From: Lunularia cruciata
Taxonomy: Eukaryota; Streptophyta; Marchantiopsida; Lunulariales; Lunulariaceae
DNA: 64,000 bases
Direction of reading: 5' to 3'
Assembly (NCBI GenBank): GCA_948567375.1
Contig: OX419756.1
Coordinates: forward strand, 3,415,001-3,479,000
This document shows positions 21,992 to 33,036 of the stretch, piece after piece. The position numbers and the translations under genes were made by a program. The notes beneath the pieces are model-generated. The model searched no databases, was not told the DNA's origin, and saw nothing but the letters and a program-made list of their open reading frames with translations. Each line of letters opens with the position of its first letter. Within the stretch, counting starts at the first letter, position 1.

Positions 21992-22738
21992 GTGAACGAC
22001 ATGGTATACGAACTACACAGGCCTGAGAAGACGAAATGTGAAATTTTGTTTTTCCATGGACTTCAATTTGGAGATAGTGTAGAATCGGAGATCTATCTAT
22101 CGACTTGGAAGTCGGGAAATTTGTCATCACAGGAAATTTGGCCTATGACATGGCTACCTGAGCGATTCCCATGGGCGAGAATTCTAGCTATAAGATAAGA
22201 TTCTTATGTCATAACCACACCAGATAGAGGTAGATTTGATCTTCATATTACTTCGGAAAGTCTGGCCCGAGATCTAGTTCATGCAGGGGTGGGGAAGTCG
22301 ACTGCTTGCCCAGTGATATTTGTCGGGCACAGTTTTGGTGGACTTGTGATGAAACAATTATGTTTCCATGTCGATTATACAGAAACTAGTTCAGTGTCTC
22401 AACAAGAAAAAGCAGAGATGAAATGTTTGTTAGAGAGCATCAAAGGATTATTTTTCTATGGAACTCCTCATCGTGGGATGTCACCACAATATGTTATACC
22501 CATGCAAAATCCTAGTCCTTTAATGGAGTTCGTAAAAGTACTTAGCGCCGGAGCTGCAAGACTACATCAACACCTGGAGAACTTACAAGAGCGCTACAAA
22601 TGGGAGGTTGGTGGAGTTGGAGAGATCAAGGAAACATGCTTGGCATGCGGAAAGCGAAGACCGTTGTGGTTGCAGATCATGCTGGCAGGAGCTAATTTAT
22701 GTAGCTGCGGTTTCACAGCAGTATGGCATGACAACTAC
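21992..22738 (+). CDS. Exon: SERAC1-like alpha/beta-hydrolase domain
   Basis: After the acceptor CAG, the frame reads CEILFFHGLQFGD (oxyanion-side strand), WLPERFPWARILAIR, a stop, then DSYV. It continues with VIFVGHSFGGLVMKQ, containing the nucleophile elbow G-H-S-F-G-G at 22,325-22,342, and FFYGTPHRGM. These are marks of the SERAC1/lipase-like family, in which Ser acts with Asp and His. In relatives the residue at the stop is usually Tyr, so TAT to TAA is the simplest change. The frame after the stop is unchanged. Donor: GTAAGT at 22,739. The domain's likely role in such receptors is unknown. Confidence 0.8.
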
Positions 22739-22837
22739 GTAAGTATCCTCTTATCTCCATCGGACTCCTCAGATGCCTCATAACACCTTTGTGATGCCAA
22801 CAACTCAAATCTAACTTAATATCCTTGCAACCTGTAG

Positions 22838-22975
22838 TGAATTCGCAAATCAATGTGAATGGTGTTATGTCCACACAGAGCTCCGTACGGTACTTGGAAC
22901 AAAGTGTATCAAACTCAGATCCTGACCAAGAGATAGTAATGGACAAACTTTCTACAACTGAGATCATCTCGTGAT
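22838..22975 (+). CDS. Possible short exon in the hydrolase region
   Basis: A frame reading VNSQINVNGVMSTQSSVRY to DKLSTTEIIS fills the space between two hydrolase exons and then meets a TGA. Acceptor and donor signals are weak (GTAG before it; no clear GT after it). It may be a linker exon or an intron that happens to be open. Confidence 0.3.
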
Positions 22976-23110
22976 TTTCAGTTTCCTCTCAACTTGGGTG
23001 AGTTTCAAGCGTCCAAATCGTACTCCACGAGTAAGATCAGGTTAATTTTACCAATTAAAGAGATATTCTAAAAGTCATAGGCCCTGCCATTTCTCGATGT
23101 CTATGTACAG

Positions 23111-23254
23111 AGTGATTTCAAAGGTATCCTTGTGGAGGAAGGATCGGCACGGTATGGTCAATTCACGATGGTGAATGCGGATCACATCTCATTGTGCCAA
23201 CCTGAAACCCGGAAATCCAACTCTTACACACGTTTGATAAACTTTGTTGAGCAG
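23111..23254 (+). CDS. Exon: hydrolase C-terminus
   Basis: The 144-nt exon is bounded by ATGTACAG and GCAG/GTACGT. It encodes ILVEEGSARYGQF and MVNADHISLCQP, then ends at LINFVEQ. The ADH..C-P motif holds the likely catalytic His of the SERAC1-like hydrolase. The exon keeps an exact 48-codon length. Confidence 0.75.
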
Positions 23255-23429
23255 GTACGTTTCAAGTTCGTTGCTGGACAGGTTCTCTAACCTCTATCTT
23301 GTCTGTCAGAATATATTTCTATTCAAGTTGGCTTGATATGCTAGAAAATATTTTGAAGAAGTTTTCGCACATATTTTACTTTCATCACAACTAGTTTAAT
23401 CAACCTATGTCCATTATGCAATGTTTCAG

Positions 23430-24095
23430 GTTACTGGAATGGTGCGAGAACCCCGAAACTGGCCACATTCTACAAGAGGCCTGAACACATATGCACCACT
23501 TCCGGACCTAGAGGCAAGCGTTCGGGAAGCGTTGGAAGAGAAAGATGTAGTTTTGTTGTATGGCAATCCCGGAAGTGGTAAATCCACTCTGGCCAGATAC
23601 ATAAGAGATTACTACTCACATAGTCCTCATGAACTGCGAAGCAGGAACAAAGTCGCAAGTGGATCTAGCCGGGATGTTCCGCTTTCTGAACCCAGAAAGT
23701 GGATCATCGTTTTCTTGGAATGTGGATCCGGGGCGGACGTGGGATCCAAGCTGTCAGAACTTTTCCATAGCCTTGGTTCAATGGCAAGTTCCAGGTTAGA
23801 CTACAGTTCAGATCAAATTGTTCTCATCACACAAGAAATACGATCTGTACTCAAAATGCAAGAAACTTTGATAATCCTGGATGACGTATGGGAACAGCAT
23901 TTCATCAAAGCTTTCGTTGCTGACCTTGCGTTTGATTTACACCATCAAGTGAAATTTCTAATCACCTCCAGACTTTCCACCATATGGAATTCTTCAGTTC
24001 GCATAAAAGTTCCACCGGTCAGCTTGGAGAACGCAGAACGTATCCTGGCTGCGGATGCAGGATTTCCCCATCTCGAACTGCCCTCGGACTTGAAG
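23430..24095 (+). CDS. Exon: NB-ARC, P-loop to RNBS-B
   Basis: Bounded by TTTCAG and AAG/GTTTGA, in one open frame of 222 codons. It contains the P-loop YGNPGSGKSTLAR (Walker A, about 23,560-23,598), the kinase-2 motif LIILDDVWE (Walker B, about 23,867-23,893), and an RNBS-B-like FLITSRLSTIW. The D-D-V-W form is typical of plant NLRs. All key nucleotide-binding residues are present. It begins with W-P after a conserved REPRN start. This half binds ATP/ADP and acts as the receptor's switch. Confidence 0.9.
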
Positions 24096-24344
24096 GTTTG
24101 AGTTGCAATAACCTGCTAGTTCCATGATTTACTGCAACAGGCTAAATTGTCCAACTTCTCTCTCTGTACTTAATATTGTAGTTATTTCATTTGATGAGAT
24201 AACGTGTAACTTGACGGAGTTGCTGCGTAGCCGCTGCTATGATATGAAGAATTATTTGTCGTATCAAGCAAAGTTTATCCAAATTGGAATATTGCTTGAC
24301 ACATATGTTTGCTGATTGCATCCAGTGGTACAAAACACTTGCAG

Positions 24345-25366
24345 GTTACTGTTGATCTTTTGATAAAACGAACAGAGTGTAATCCATTGGCTCTGGCGAT
24401 GGTAGGATCGAGAATATGCAAGAACAACAACGAGGATCCCAAGGAGTGGATTCAGGTGACAAAGGATTACTCCAGCACCATCATTGGCCTCGGAGAAGGC
24501 GCAGATTCACATTTCACACCAGTATTTGATTCTCCGTATGGAAGAAATATTGGAGAAACATTGTTGTTGACATACAGACACTTGTCTCAGGACGTTAGAC
24601 GTCTGCTTATTTTGATCACGAACTGTGATGGGAAAAGCATTCCCCGGCATGTTGTGCGCAAGCTGCACGCAAGAATTCAACCCCAAGAAGCAGGAAATCT
24701 GGTGATATTTAACAATCACGTCAAAAAATTGACAGAAGATGGTACTATGCTGCAAGTCAACGCCGCTTCGACTATAATGTTTGATCCGACACTGTCTATC
24801 AGTACCTCGCAGCCATACGTGTTCAGTCCCTATAACTATGAAACCCTGGGGTTTCATGAGTTGCAACGGGAGTTCGTCAACAAACACAATGAAACGAGGA
24901 ATAATGTCATGAACGTGATGGATTCCTTAATGGGTACCTGTCGCGGTGGAACATCCTCTGTACAAATCACGCTAGATGAACACCGCGGCGCCATCAAGGA
25001 GGTTCTTGCACTTTGCATTCTTTATTTAAGGAAGCCGTATGCAATGAGAGCCGCCGAATACCTGGGAATACGTGATCCAGATTTCAGTCTTTTCAAGGAA
25101 CAACGGGTTGTACTAGGACCCCTTGTTACTGTGTTGTGTGAGCAACTCTCAGAGGACGAAGGGCGAAATCACGAAAACTCAGAGAGTGAGGAGGAGAGCA
25201 ACCAATCGTCAAAGAGAGAGTAGAGGTCGAAGCGGACTTGGACAAATCGGTTTGTTGTGCGAAGCAGGTAAGGGAAGAATATTTCCTCCAGGATATATCA
25301 GTTCAAGTTGACGAGGAAGTGGAAACATGCGCGGAAAAATGTAGTGACATTGGCTCATTTCACCTA
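24345..25366 (+). CDS. Exon: NB-ARC second half (GLPL, MHD-like) and acidic linker
   Basis: After the acceptor TTGCAG, the frame starts VTVDLLIKRTECNPLALAMV, a GLPL-type motif (C-N-P-L-A-L). A winged-helix-like region follows, ending in GFHELQREFV near 24,850, in the place of the MHD motif and with H-E instead of H-D. A Glu/Ser-rich linker (SEDEGRNHENSESEEES) comes next. The frame stops at 25,221-25,223 after a GAGAGAG run. The neighbouring frame continues convincingly as VEVEADLDKSVCCAKQV to 25,378, so a dinucleotide slip is likely. The suggested donor is GTAAAT at 25,367. Confidence 0.75.
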
Positions 25367-25858
25367 GTAAATGCATGAAACCAAATATTCGAACCTTATT
25401 TGTAAACATAAAAGGTAACTACGAATTCTCTGAACATGAAAATTTTAGTAATTTTCTTATTTGGTAAGAATCGAGTCTACGGCTGTTTTATGTTATTTTT
25501 GTCTACGCCCATTGGGGAGATATTAAGCCGTACATCTCTTACCTGCTCTTGTGGAATTCCTCATGAACTCCTTGCAATACATAATTTTGCAAATGAACAA
25601 CCACGGACGGGCGTCACTGACTATTTCATTTCATGACGTGTAATTCTTTCTGCTAGAGATCTTATTTTAGTGAATGACTTTAGTGGACATGTAGGATATA
25701 CATAGAGTTGAAATGGTGCAACCTTTTACTAGGTAATTTTGCAACTCTCACTTTGAGTTTTTGAATTTGACTATAATGAGAAACTAGAATCAGCACAAAT
25801 TGATCTTGTGTAGTTTTGCTCATAATGAGAAGAAGTGAACGCATTCTCCCTTGCGCAG

Positions 25859-28800
25859 GTAATGATCAAGATCGTTTGCAACGGTGAACTCCATGATGAT
25901 AGTCTTGTAACTTTGCTGTCCTCTTTCAAGTTTGGGCCCGCCATTGCCACCGTGTTACACAACCTTTACTACTCAAAGCTACGTTCAACACTGGAGGGTC
26001 ACATTCCCAGGACGATACAGAATTTGGTCAGTTCGTCGCACGGAGATATAAACCAATCGCCGCCAATCCAGGCACTTCACTTGTGTTGTCTTTCAAAGCT
26101 AGCGTGGCTCTCCGCTCCTCGACAAGAGATTCAAGCATTCCCCGGTGCCATTAAGGCAGTGGTGAATTCCTACTGGCCTGATCATGAGGATTGTTTTGTC
26201 CTCTCCATTTACAAACTAGACACTTTGACTGGTTTGGCCGTGGACGCTGTAGCTCGGAAGAAAATAGGAGAAGTCAGTGGCGCCATTCCGAAGATGCTGT
26301 CTTTGATCCACAAGGAAAGCGGCGATATTGCTTCACAGGAGGCATTGATGCGAGTTCTGCAAAATTTGACAGCGGAAAATGAGTCGAATAAAAAGCAGAT
26401 TGTGGAACAGCATGGCGCTGTTGAAGGATTGATGAAGCTCTTGGATGGTGAGAAGAGCTCCAAGTTCCTTCAACATTTGGCATATACCCTAGGGAATGTG
26501 GCAACCGGAACCGAAGGACAGAAGAAAATAGGAGAAGTGAGTGGGGCCATCCCGAAGCTGCTGTCATTGATCCACAAGAAAAGCGGCAATATCGATCAAC
26601 AGGAGGCATTGATGGGAGTTGTGGAGAATTTGACAGGGGGAAATGAGTCAAATAGAAAGCAGATTGTGGAACACCATGGCGCTGTTGAAGGATTGGTGAC
26701 GCTCTTGGATGGTGAGAAGAGCTCCAAGTTCCTTCGACATTTGGCGTGTACACTAGGGAATGTGGCAAGCGGAACCGAAGGAAAGAAGAAAATAGGAGAA
26801 GTGAGTGGGGCCATCCCGAAACTGCTGTCATTGATCCACAAGAAAAGCGGCGATATTGCTCAACAGGAGACATTGATGGGAGTTCTGCAGAATTTGACAT
26901 GGGGAAATGAGTCAAATATAAAGCAGATTGTGGAACAGCATGGCGCTGTTGAAGGATTGGTGAAGCTCTTGGATGGTGAGAAGAGCTCCAAGTTCCTTCA
27001 ATTTTTGGCATATACACTAGGGGATGTGGCAATCGGAACCGAAGGAGAGAAGAAAATAGGAGAATTGAGTGGGGCCATCCCGAAGCTGCTGTCATTGATC
27101 CACAAGGAAAGCGGGGATATTGCTTCACAGCAGGCATTGATGAGAGCTTTGAGGAATTTGACAGGGAGAAATGAGTGAATATTAAGCAGATTGTGGAACA
27201 GCATGGCGCTGTTGAAGGATTGGTGAAGCTCTTGGATGGTGAGAAGAGCTCGAAGTTCCTTGAACACTTGGCAGTTACACTAGGGAATGTGTCAATCGAA
27301 GGAGCGCAGAAAATAGGAGAAGTCAGAGGGGCCATTCCGAAGCTGCTGTCATTCTTCCACAAGGAAAGCGGGGATATTGCTTCACAGGAACCATTGATGA
27401 GAGCTTTGAGGAATTGGACAGCGACGCATGAGTCAAATAGAAAGCAGATTGTGGAACACCATGGCGCTCTTGAAGGATTGGTGAAGCTCTTGGATGGTGA
27501 GAAGAGCTCCAAGTTCCTTGAACATTTGGCATTTACAGTAGGGAATGTGGCAATCGGAACCGAAGGAAACAAGAATATAGGAGAAGTCAGTGGGGCCATT
27601 CCGAAGCTGCTGTCATTGATCCACAAGGAAAGCGGGGATATTGCTTCACAAGAGGCACTGATGAGAGCTTTGAGGATTTTGACAGGGGAACATGAGTCAA
27701 ACAGAAAGCAGATTGTGGAACACCATGGCGCTGTTGAAGGATTGGTGAAACTCTTGGATGGTGAGAAGAGCTCCAAGTTCCTTGAACATTTGGCAGCTAC
27801 GCTAGGGAATGTGGCATTAGGAATCGAAGGAGCGCAGAAAATAGGAGAAGTCAGTCGGGCCACTCCGAAGCTGCTGTCATTGATCCATAAGGAAAGCGGG
27901 GATATTGCTTCACAGGAGGCATTGATGATAGCTTTGACGAATTTGACATCCAGCCATGAGTCAAATAGAAAGCAGATTGTGGAATGCCCTGGCGCTGTTG
28001 AAGGACTGGTGGATCTCTTGGATGGTGAGAAGAGCTCCATGTTTCTTATACGTTTGGCATGTACACTAGGGGATGTGGCAACGGGAATCGAAGGAGCGCA
28101 GAAAATAGGCGAAGTCAGTGGGGCCATCCCGAAGCTGTTGTCATCGATAGAGAAGGAAAGCGGGGAGAATGTTTTACAAGAGGCATTGATGGTAACTTTG
28201 TGCAATTTGACCTGGAGCAATGGGTCGAATCAAAAACAGATAGTGGAACACCCTGGGGCTGTTGAAGGACTGGTGAATCTCTTAGATGGTGAAAAGAGCT
28301 CCATGTTCCTTGAACTTTTGGCACGTATACTAGGGAATGTGGCAATCGGAACCGAAGTAAAGAAGCAAATAGGAGAAGTCAATGGGGCCATTCCAAAGCT
28401 GCTGTCATTGATTCTCAAAGAGGACGGTAGTCCAGAATCACAAGAGGCACTAATGAGAACTTTACGACAATTAGCCATGTTGGAGGCTAATCGGATCCAG
28501 ATCATGGAGTATACTGGCGCTCTCGAGGGATTAGTGAAACTTATTGATGTTGGTAAGGGTTATGGGTACCTGAACGAGGTTTGTGGGACAATATATTCCC
28601 TGGCTATTGAAAGTGAAGGTGGGATGAGGACAGGGAATGTTCCTGGAGCTATTTCCAAGATGATATCACTCGTCTTGCAAGATGATGGGAATATCCCATA
28701 TAACGTTCAAGAGACATTAGTGTTAGCCTTGCAGCGTTTAATGGTGATCAAGGGCAATCGAAGGCAGATTCTAGAAAATCGGGGAGCACTAGAGGGATTG

Positions 28801-29181
28801 TTGCAACTCGTGGATAGTTGGAAGAGCTCTCGGTACCTTGAAGGGGTGGCATCCATATTGGCTACAGTGGCAATCGACGCTGAAGGTACCCAGTACGCAG
28901 GAGTAGTTTCTAGAGCTATATCCAAGCTCGTAATCTCCGTCTTACAAGATAACGACAGTGGTGTATTTGACTCGAAGTTGGTAGAATCGTTGCTTGTTCG
29001 TTGCTTAATCTAGCTGGGCCCACTTAAAGAGCTTGAAGGCCTTCTGAATAAACATGAAGCTCATTGTGGAATTTTAAAGCCTAAGAACAGTCCGAACATA
29101 TACAAAAGGTGCTCCGTGCGTAACATGTTTGGCAACGAGCTTGATGATATGAAACCTTTTACTTTAACATGGAGGCCATAA
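25859..29181 (+). CDS. Exon: armadillo-repeat array
   Basis: One large exon after the acceptor GCGCAG. It opens with a divergent helical region, then a tandem array of 264-bp units (88 codons, two ARM repeats each) starting near 26,258, 26,522, 26,786, 27,050, 27,307, 27,568, 27,832, 28,096 and 28,360, followed by two diverged units. Each unit carries IGEVSGAIPKLLSLIHK and then QIVEHHGAVEGLVKLLDGEK with small changes. ARM repeats form right-handed superhelices that bind proteins. A 1-nt deletion near 27,177 creates a stop and shifts the frame. At 29,011 CTAATC-TAG ends the ORF, but 55 more codons follow in frame to TAA at 29,179-29,181, including LKELEGLLNKHEAHCG. Confidence 0.85.
26258..28640 (+). 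repeat. 264-bp coding minisatellite (ARM-repeat units)
   Basis: Nine consecutive 264-bp units are very similar at DNA level, for example GTTGAAGGATTGGTGAAGCT in almost every unit. The spacing is constant except at the 1-nt deletion and a 3-nt loss in the fifth unit. The last units (after 28,360) diverge. This pattern fits recent unit duplication or gene conversion. Confidence 0.9.
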
Positions 29182-30182
29182 GTAAGAACGGAAAGAACTG
29201 CCAAGTCGCTTTTCAAAACAAGGTCCTGTTAAGTCACACTCTGATTTTTGAAACTTTATCGGGGCCTTATTGCGGAATAGTGAAGTAAGGGAATGAACGT
29301 GGGGGAAGTAGATCCGGGGTTAATGAAGGAAAAGGGAACTTGCATTTCGAATCGCCTATCGACGGACAGGTCAATGAATCCGTTTTAAGAATTCAAACAA
29401 TCTTCTTTTTAAATCTAAAATTTATTTATTTTAAATTTATATATTTTCCAAGTATGATAGGATCATTTGCAAGTTTTTATATTGATATCAATTGGATTTA
29501 AAAATTGGTTATTAAAATTATATATTTGGAATTAAAAACATATTCCACAATGATAATATATACAGTACAAGAAACATATTGGTTTGTCCACTATGATATA
29601 GATTTGGAACTGAGTATATGTAGCAGATTATTGAAGTGTGAGTGACTTAATAAGATAAAAAGAAATTTCTAGTTGTAAGAATTGGAAACGATTGCATCTA
29701 TGTATTCACTAAATTTTGATTATTTCAAATTTTTTGTACACCTCAAGATCATAAATAAGAAGAAAACTTAAATATGCAAACGTATGTATGATATTCCAAA
29801 TTCTCCAAATTTATGATATTCCAAACATTTTGTACTTTTCAAGGAAAAATTGGACAATCTGATTCAGCTATTTAGATTTTTAGTTTGAACTATTTGGAAA
29901 TTTGAAATAAAATTCCAAACTTTATGACATAAGGTAAAATATTATTTGTTGAATTTAATTATCACGTATATTGCATTTAACTGGAGATAAGTAATACTTG
30001 CTCCATTAGCCGAAGAAATATCTGACTGATTAAATAGTAAAAACAGAAAATTATTAGTATTCACAGAATGAAAATTCTAAAGTCGTTTATATTTAACTTA
30101 GATACTTTAAAAATTTAAAAAAAAAAAAAAACAGTGAATCAAGGAATTTTATATAATCAAAATCTAACTAAAGATCTATGAA
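29182..30182. other. AT-rich 3' spacer
   Basis: The spacer follows the gene's likely true stop. It is strongly AT-rich from 29,400 onward, with a run of about 16 A near 30,115-30,132. No coding, repeat or RNA feature was recognised. It should contain the gene's 3' UTR and polyadenylation region. Confidence 0.5.
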
Positions 30183-30660
30183 TCATATGCTCAATATTGC
30201 AATCCTCGCGAAATTATCAACAGAGTCCTCCAGCTGAGATCTCCGGACATGCAGTCCTATCTTCTTCGGTATCGATGGCTTTCCTTCCAAAGGTACATAG
30301 ATGGACCCGAAGAGGCTATGATAGAAAGAGAATACTATACAAGAAAGAGAAGAGGTGATCGACATTTGATGTCTATGGTGCAACTGAATCAGAAGTGTTG
30401 ATCTTGCTAATATATTCGGTAAAAAGAAGGAATTTGTACTTAAAATACTGGAGCGGTTTTGAAGGGCTGTATCAATCTTGCAAAACTTGTACAAGTCATG
30501 ACATGATTTCAACGCAAATAGAATGCCTGTCAAGCTTGGCAGAAGACATTCTGAAGTTGACCTAACGGAGTTCAACACGGCCGACCTCACCTGGCCATGG
30601 CTAGTTGAGCTAAATTTATATGGGATTCCAAATTTCATGAGTGATTTTCTCGGCTCTGCA
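30183..30660 (+). pseudogene. Coding-like remnant of unknown family
   Basis: Plus-strand frames have a protein-like composition, for example ANIFGKKKEFVLKILERF, AVSILQNLYKS, and DLTWPWLVELNLYGIPNFM toward 30,640. Stops separate the pieces. The minus strand of the same stretch has a 151-codon open frame that looks like its shadow. The helical pieces could be the N-terminal part of another resistance-type gene, but I cannot assign a family. Confidence 0.3.
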
Positions 30661-31229
30661 ATCCAGGAAGAATGAAACTTCCTCGATCCTACACGAAGGG
30701 GTGCTAATCTCCGGTTCTGTAACGAGCATAGCTACCAGAAAGAATCCTGCAACATGTTAACGAGGTGTTTCGAGGTCGCCAAACAAAACTGGCATGCGCA
30801 GGAACTCTGGTTTTCATCAAAAGGTAAACGCATGAGTTGCAAAGGCTTACCGGGGGTGTCGGGTAATGCATGAGCTTAGTTAGAGGTATAGGTACATCTA
30901 ACTTTCCCAGATTTCATGACGTGTGGAGGAGAAGGGAACATATGGCACCTCCCCATCTTACGAAGGATTAGTCTTTTGCTGCATCAAGAAAAGGAAATCC
31001 CACTAATTAAACTATAGAAGTCATATTATAGTCGGTCTATCCCCGGATATTATGTAGATGATGAACGTTTAATCGTGCAATCAATCTTGTTGCAGTGATA
31101 GATTTCAATTGTATATGGAAAAGAATAAGTGAACTTGGTAGCCCGCAAGATAAATATCTCCATTGGTGTGGTACACAGAGGCACAAGGTATATTTTTCAA
31201 GGTAAGATTGACAAGTTTAGTTTGGTAAT
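30661..31229. other. Spacer without recognised genes
   Basis: No ORF of note, no match to other repeats of the window, and no RNA feature were found by eye. Confidence 0.4.
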
Positions 31230-31525
31230 CAATCAGAGGATGCTAGGTTGCAAACAAAGCAAGTTTGGTGCCAAATAGCTTGAAGAGCGCTTGGAAAAGC
31301 TTACCAATGAATTCAAGATCATGGTTGGAGATCCTTTGGCATCCCATGGTGATTGAAATAGTTTCAAAATAAATATTGGCAAGTTTTAGAACATCCATAG
31401 TATCCACAATGGGTGTCAAATGAATCTTATTGCTAAATTTATCATCAAACACCATAATGGCGGTATAGCTATGATTTATCTTGGGCAAGAATACAATAAA
31501 GTCAAGATTTACATGTTCCATGGCT
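31230..31525 (-). pseudogene. Gypsy integrase core fragment
   Basis: On the minus strand it reads MEHVNLDFIVFLPKINHSY, with the first catalytic Asp of the DDE integrase core. It continues KFSNKIHLTPIV and then DLEFIGKLFQALFKLFGTKL, the region of the second Asp, here partly altered. A close relative of this piece lies at 54,366-54,512. No stop falls in the core, but the fragment is only about 90 codons and is flanked by repeat R. Confidence 0.75.
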
Positions 31526-31529
31526 CACT

Positions 31530-32392
31530 ATTGGCATCAGCTAAATATTCAACTAAAATATGAGCAAATTACAACACATATATAAATCAAAAGAATAATT
31601 TTCTATAACTTTATTACTAACTGCATAAATAAATACTCTAATTGGAGATAAATGACAATAAACATTTGATGAAAGTGGATAAAACTAATTTAACATTAAG
31701 AAATTCAGAAGACTTAATTATATAGAAGTAACAAGTGAACATGAAGTTTAGTATCGTTCTCATAGATTATACTCAAAGACGAGTAAATCATCATTCATTT
31801 AATATGATATTATCCTCTATTGTAGTGGTATGGTGATACCTGATATGTCATCTATATCTATCATCTCAATTACGCTCAGATTTATATCCCAGCTCCTCAA
31901 CATCAATCTCTTTCTACACTTGTCATGATAACTAACAACAATACGATGATCATCACATAGTGCATAGAGAGAATGAATCATAATTTTAGGAGATAAAAAA
32001 GAGTATAGGCATGTGATCAAACTATAGGCTTATCATCATTACCCTTGTCTTCAATCATCCAAGTCAAAATAAGGATTCCAAATATAAATACCATCTATTT
32101 TGCATTTTGTATTAGTATATTTTTTCTTATCCACATTCCAAGAACTGTAAGTAATGTATGCACTGATTTTCTCTATGGATAAAACATGTTGTTAAAAATA
32201 ATCCAACTTGCCTGATATCATACCATAAACTCTATGAGAAATATTCACTAAAAAGGAGAAAAATACAAGAAGAAATAAAAAATTCTTTATAATCAAATCC
32301 CCAAAATTCAAAAGTATTGAAATGTTAAAGTGATTTTGAAATAAAAATTCTATTTTAAAATGATAAAAAAATAAATATAGATTATTAAAAGC
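31530..32392 (+). repeat. Repeat R, copy 2 (5' part)
   Basis: Matches 54,530-55,370 and 61,790-62,400, including ATTATCCTCTATTGTAGTGG and the following ATCTATATCTATCATC stretch. It is broken at 32,392 by the DNA-methyltransferase gypsy element, and R continues at 45,269 on the other side of that element. Confidence 0.75.
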
Positions 32393-33036
32393 ATTGTTGA
32401 GCGTATATACATTGCTACACAACATACATCGCTGTCAACATCATACACTATAGAAACACAACTCACACATAAGTCATACATAGACTCTAAAGTGTCAAAA
32501 TAATCAGATTGCTTACCACTCTCAACTCAACTCAGATTAGTACTCGATCTATCACTCTATAAACTGCCAACAACTGGGCATTGATTACAATCATACCACA
32601 CCCACTCAAGCATAGAGAATCTAGATGACGCTCGCCGACCTCTATCCACCATAGCTAGGAACTCGAAGGCTCAACATTAGAGAAGTGAGCTCTCTAGAGT
32701 TGCACTTTGAAAGTATACCCCATGGACTCGAGCTAGGTCTGAACACTAACGGTCCTGCTGACGGCACACTCGATGGTGTGAACGGTGCAAAGTGACGGTG
32801 GGCCCCACTATGAAGTCAGTACCCTGAAAACCAAATTTGACTGTCAGAAAGTAGTCTCTGAGAAACTGCCAAAATAACTCTAACTACTATCACTAGAAAT
32901 CCAGTGTCTAAGCATCTAGATGCGGCACTACAAATGGCGTGACAGTTGTCATGCGTATATACATCGCTGTCAACATCATACACTATAGAAACACAACTCA
33001 CACATAAGCCATACATAGACTCTAAAGTGCCACAAT
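32393..33036 (-). mobile_element. 3' LTR region of the DNMT-gypsy element
   Basis: 32,487-32,953 matches the LTR at 44,822-45,268 nearly end to end. It is bracketed by two copies of an 80-bp sequence (32,405-32,486 and 32,954-33,036) that begins GCGTATATACAT and includes CATAGACTCTAAAGTG. The second copy abuts a pyrimidine run (CGCCCCCC at about 33,040), which on the minus strand is a polypurine tract. The extra 80-bp repeats are absent from the other LTR, so the exact LTR limits are uncertain. Confidence 0.65.

Larger units (their letters stand above)
20960..29181 (+). pseudogene. Hydrolase-NB-ARC-ARM immune-receptor-like gene
   Basis: Large multi-exon gene. Order: SERAC1-like alpha/beta-hydrolase (21,992-23,254), NB-ARC nucleotide-binding switch (23,430-25,366), and a C-terminal armadillo-repeat array (25,859-29,181). 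Introns have AG acceptors and mostly GT donors. The architecture is that of plant intracellular NLR receptors, with ARM repeats in place of LRRs. Hydrolase-NBS receptors are known from liverworts with LRRs; the ARM version is inferred from motifs here. Four lesions break the frame: TAA at 22,196-22,198, a frameshift in the GA-rich run near 25,215, a 1-nt deletion near 27,177, and TAG at 29,011-29,013. The reading frame continues convincingly after each, so this is either a young pseudogene or a gene with sequence errors. The N-terminal exon is uncertain. Predicted length would be about 2,000 residues. Confidence 0.8.

Noticed and set aside
22289-22783. Hydrolase ORF as a separate single-exon gene starting at 22,289
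   Set aside because: The same frame continues upstream through the single TAA with typical hydrolase motifs, and a splice donor GTAAGT lies before its stop, so it is part of the larger gene.
26274-28220. A 648-codon open frame on the minus strand
   Set aside because: It is the antisense shadow of the ARM-repeat array. Its repetitive peptide simply mirrors the 264-bp units, and the plus strand has clear ARM motifs and splice sites.
26258-28640. CRISPR-like or satellite array
   Set aside because: The 264-bp units are in-frame coding repeats in an exon, without short repeats and unique spacers.
30183-30638. 151-codon minus-strand ORF as a gene
   Set aside because: The plus strand of the same stretch has more protein-like composition in fragments. 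The minus ORF shows no known domain and is probably a shadow.
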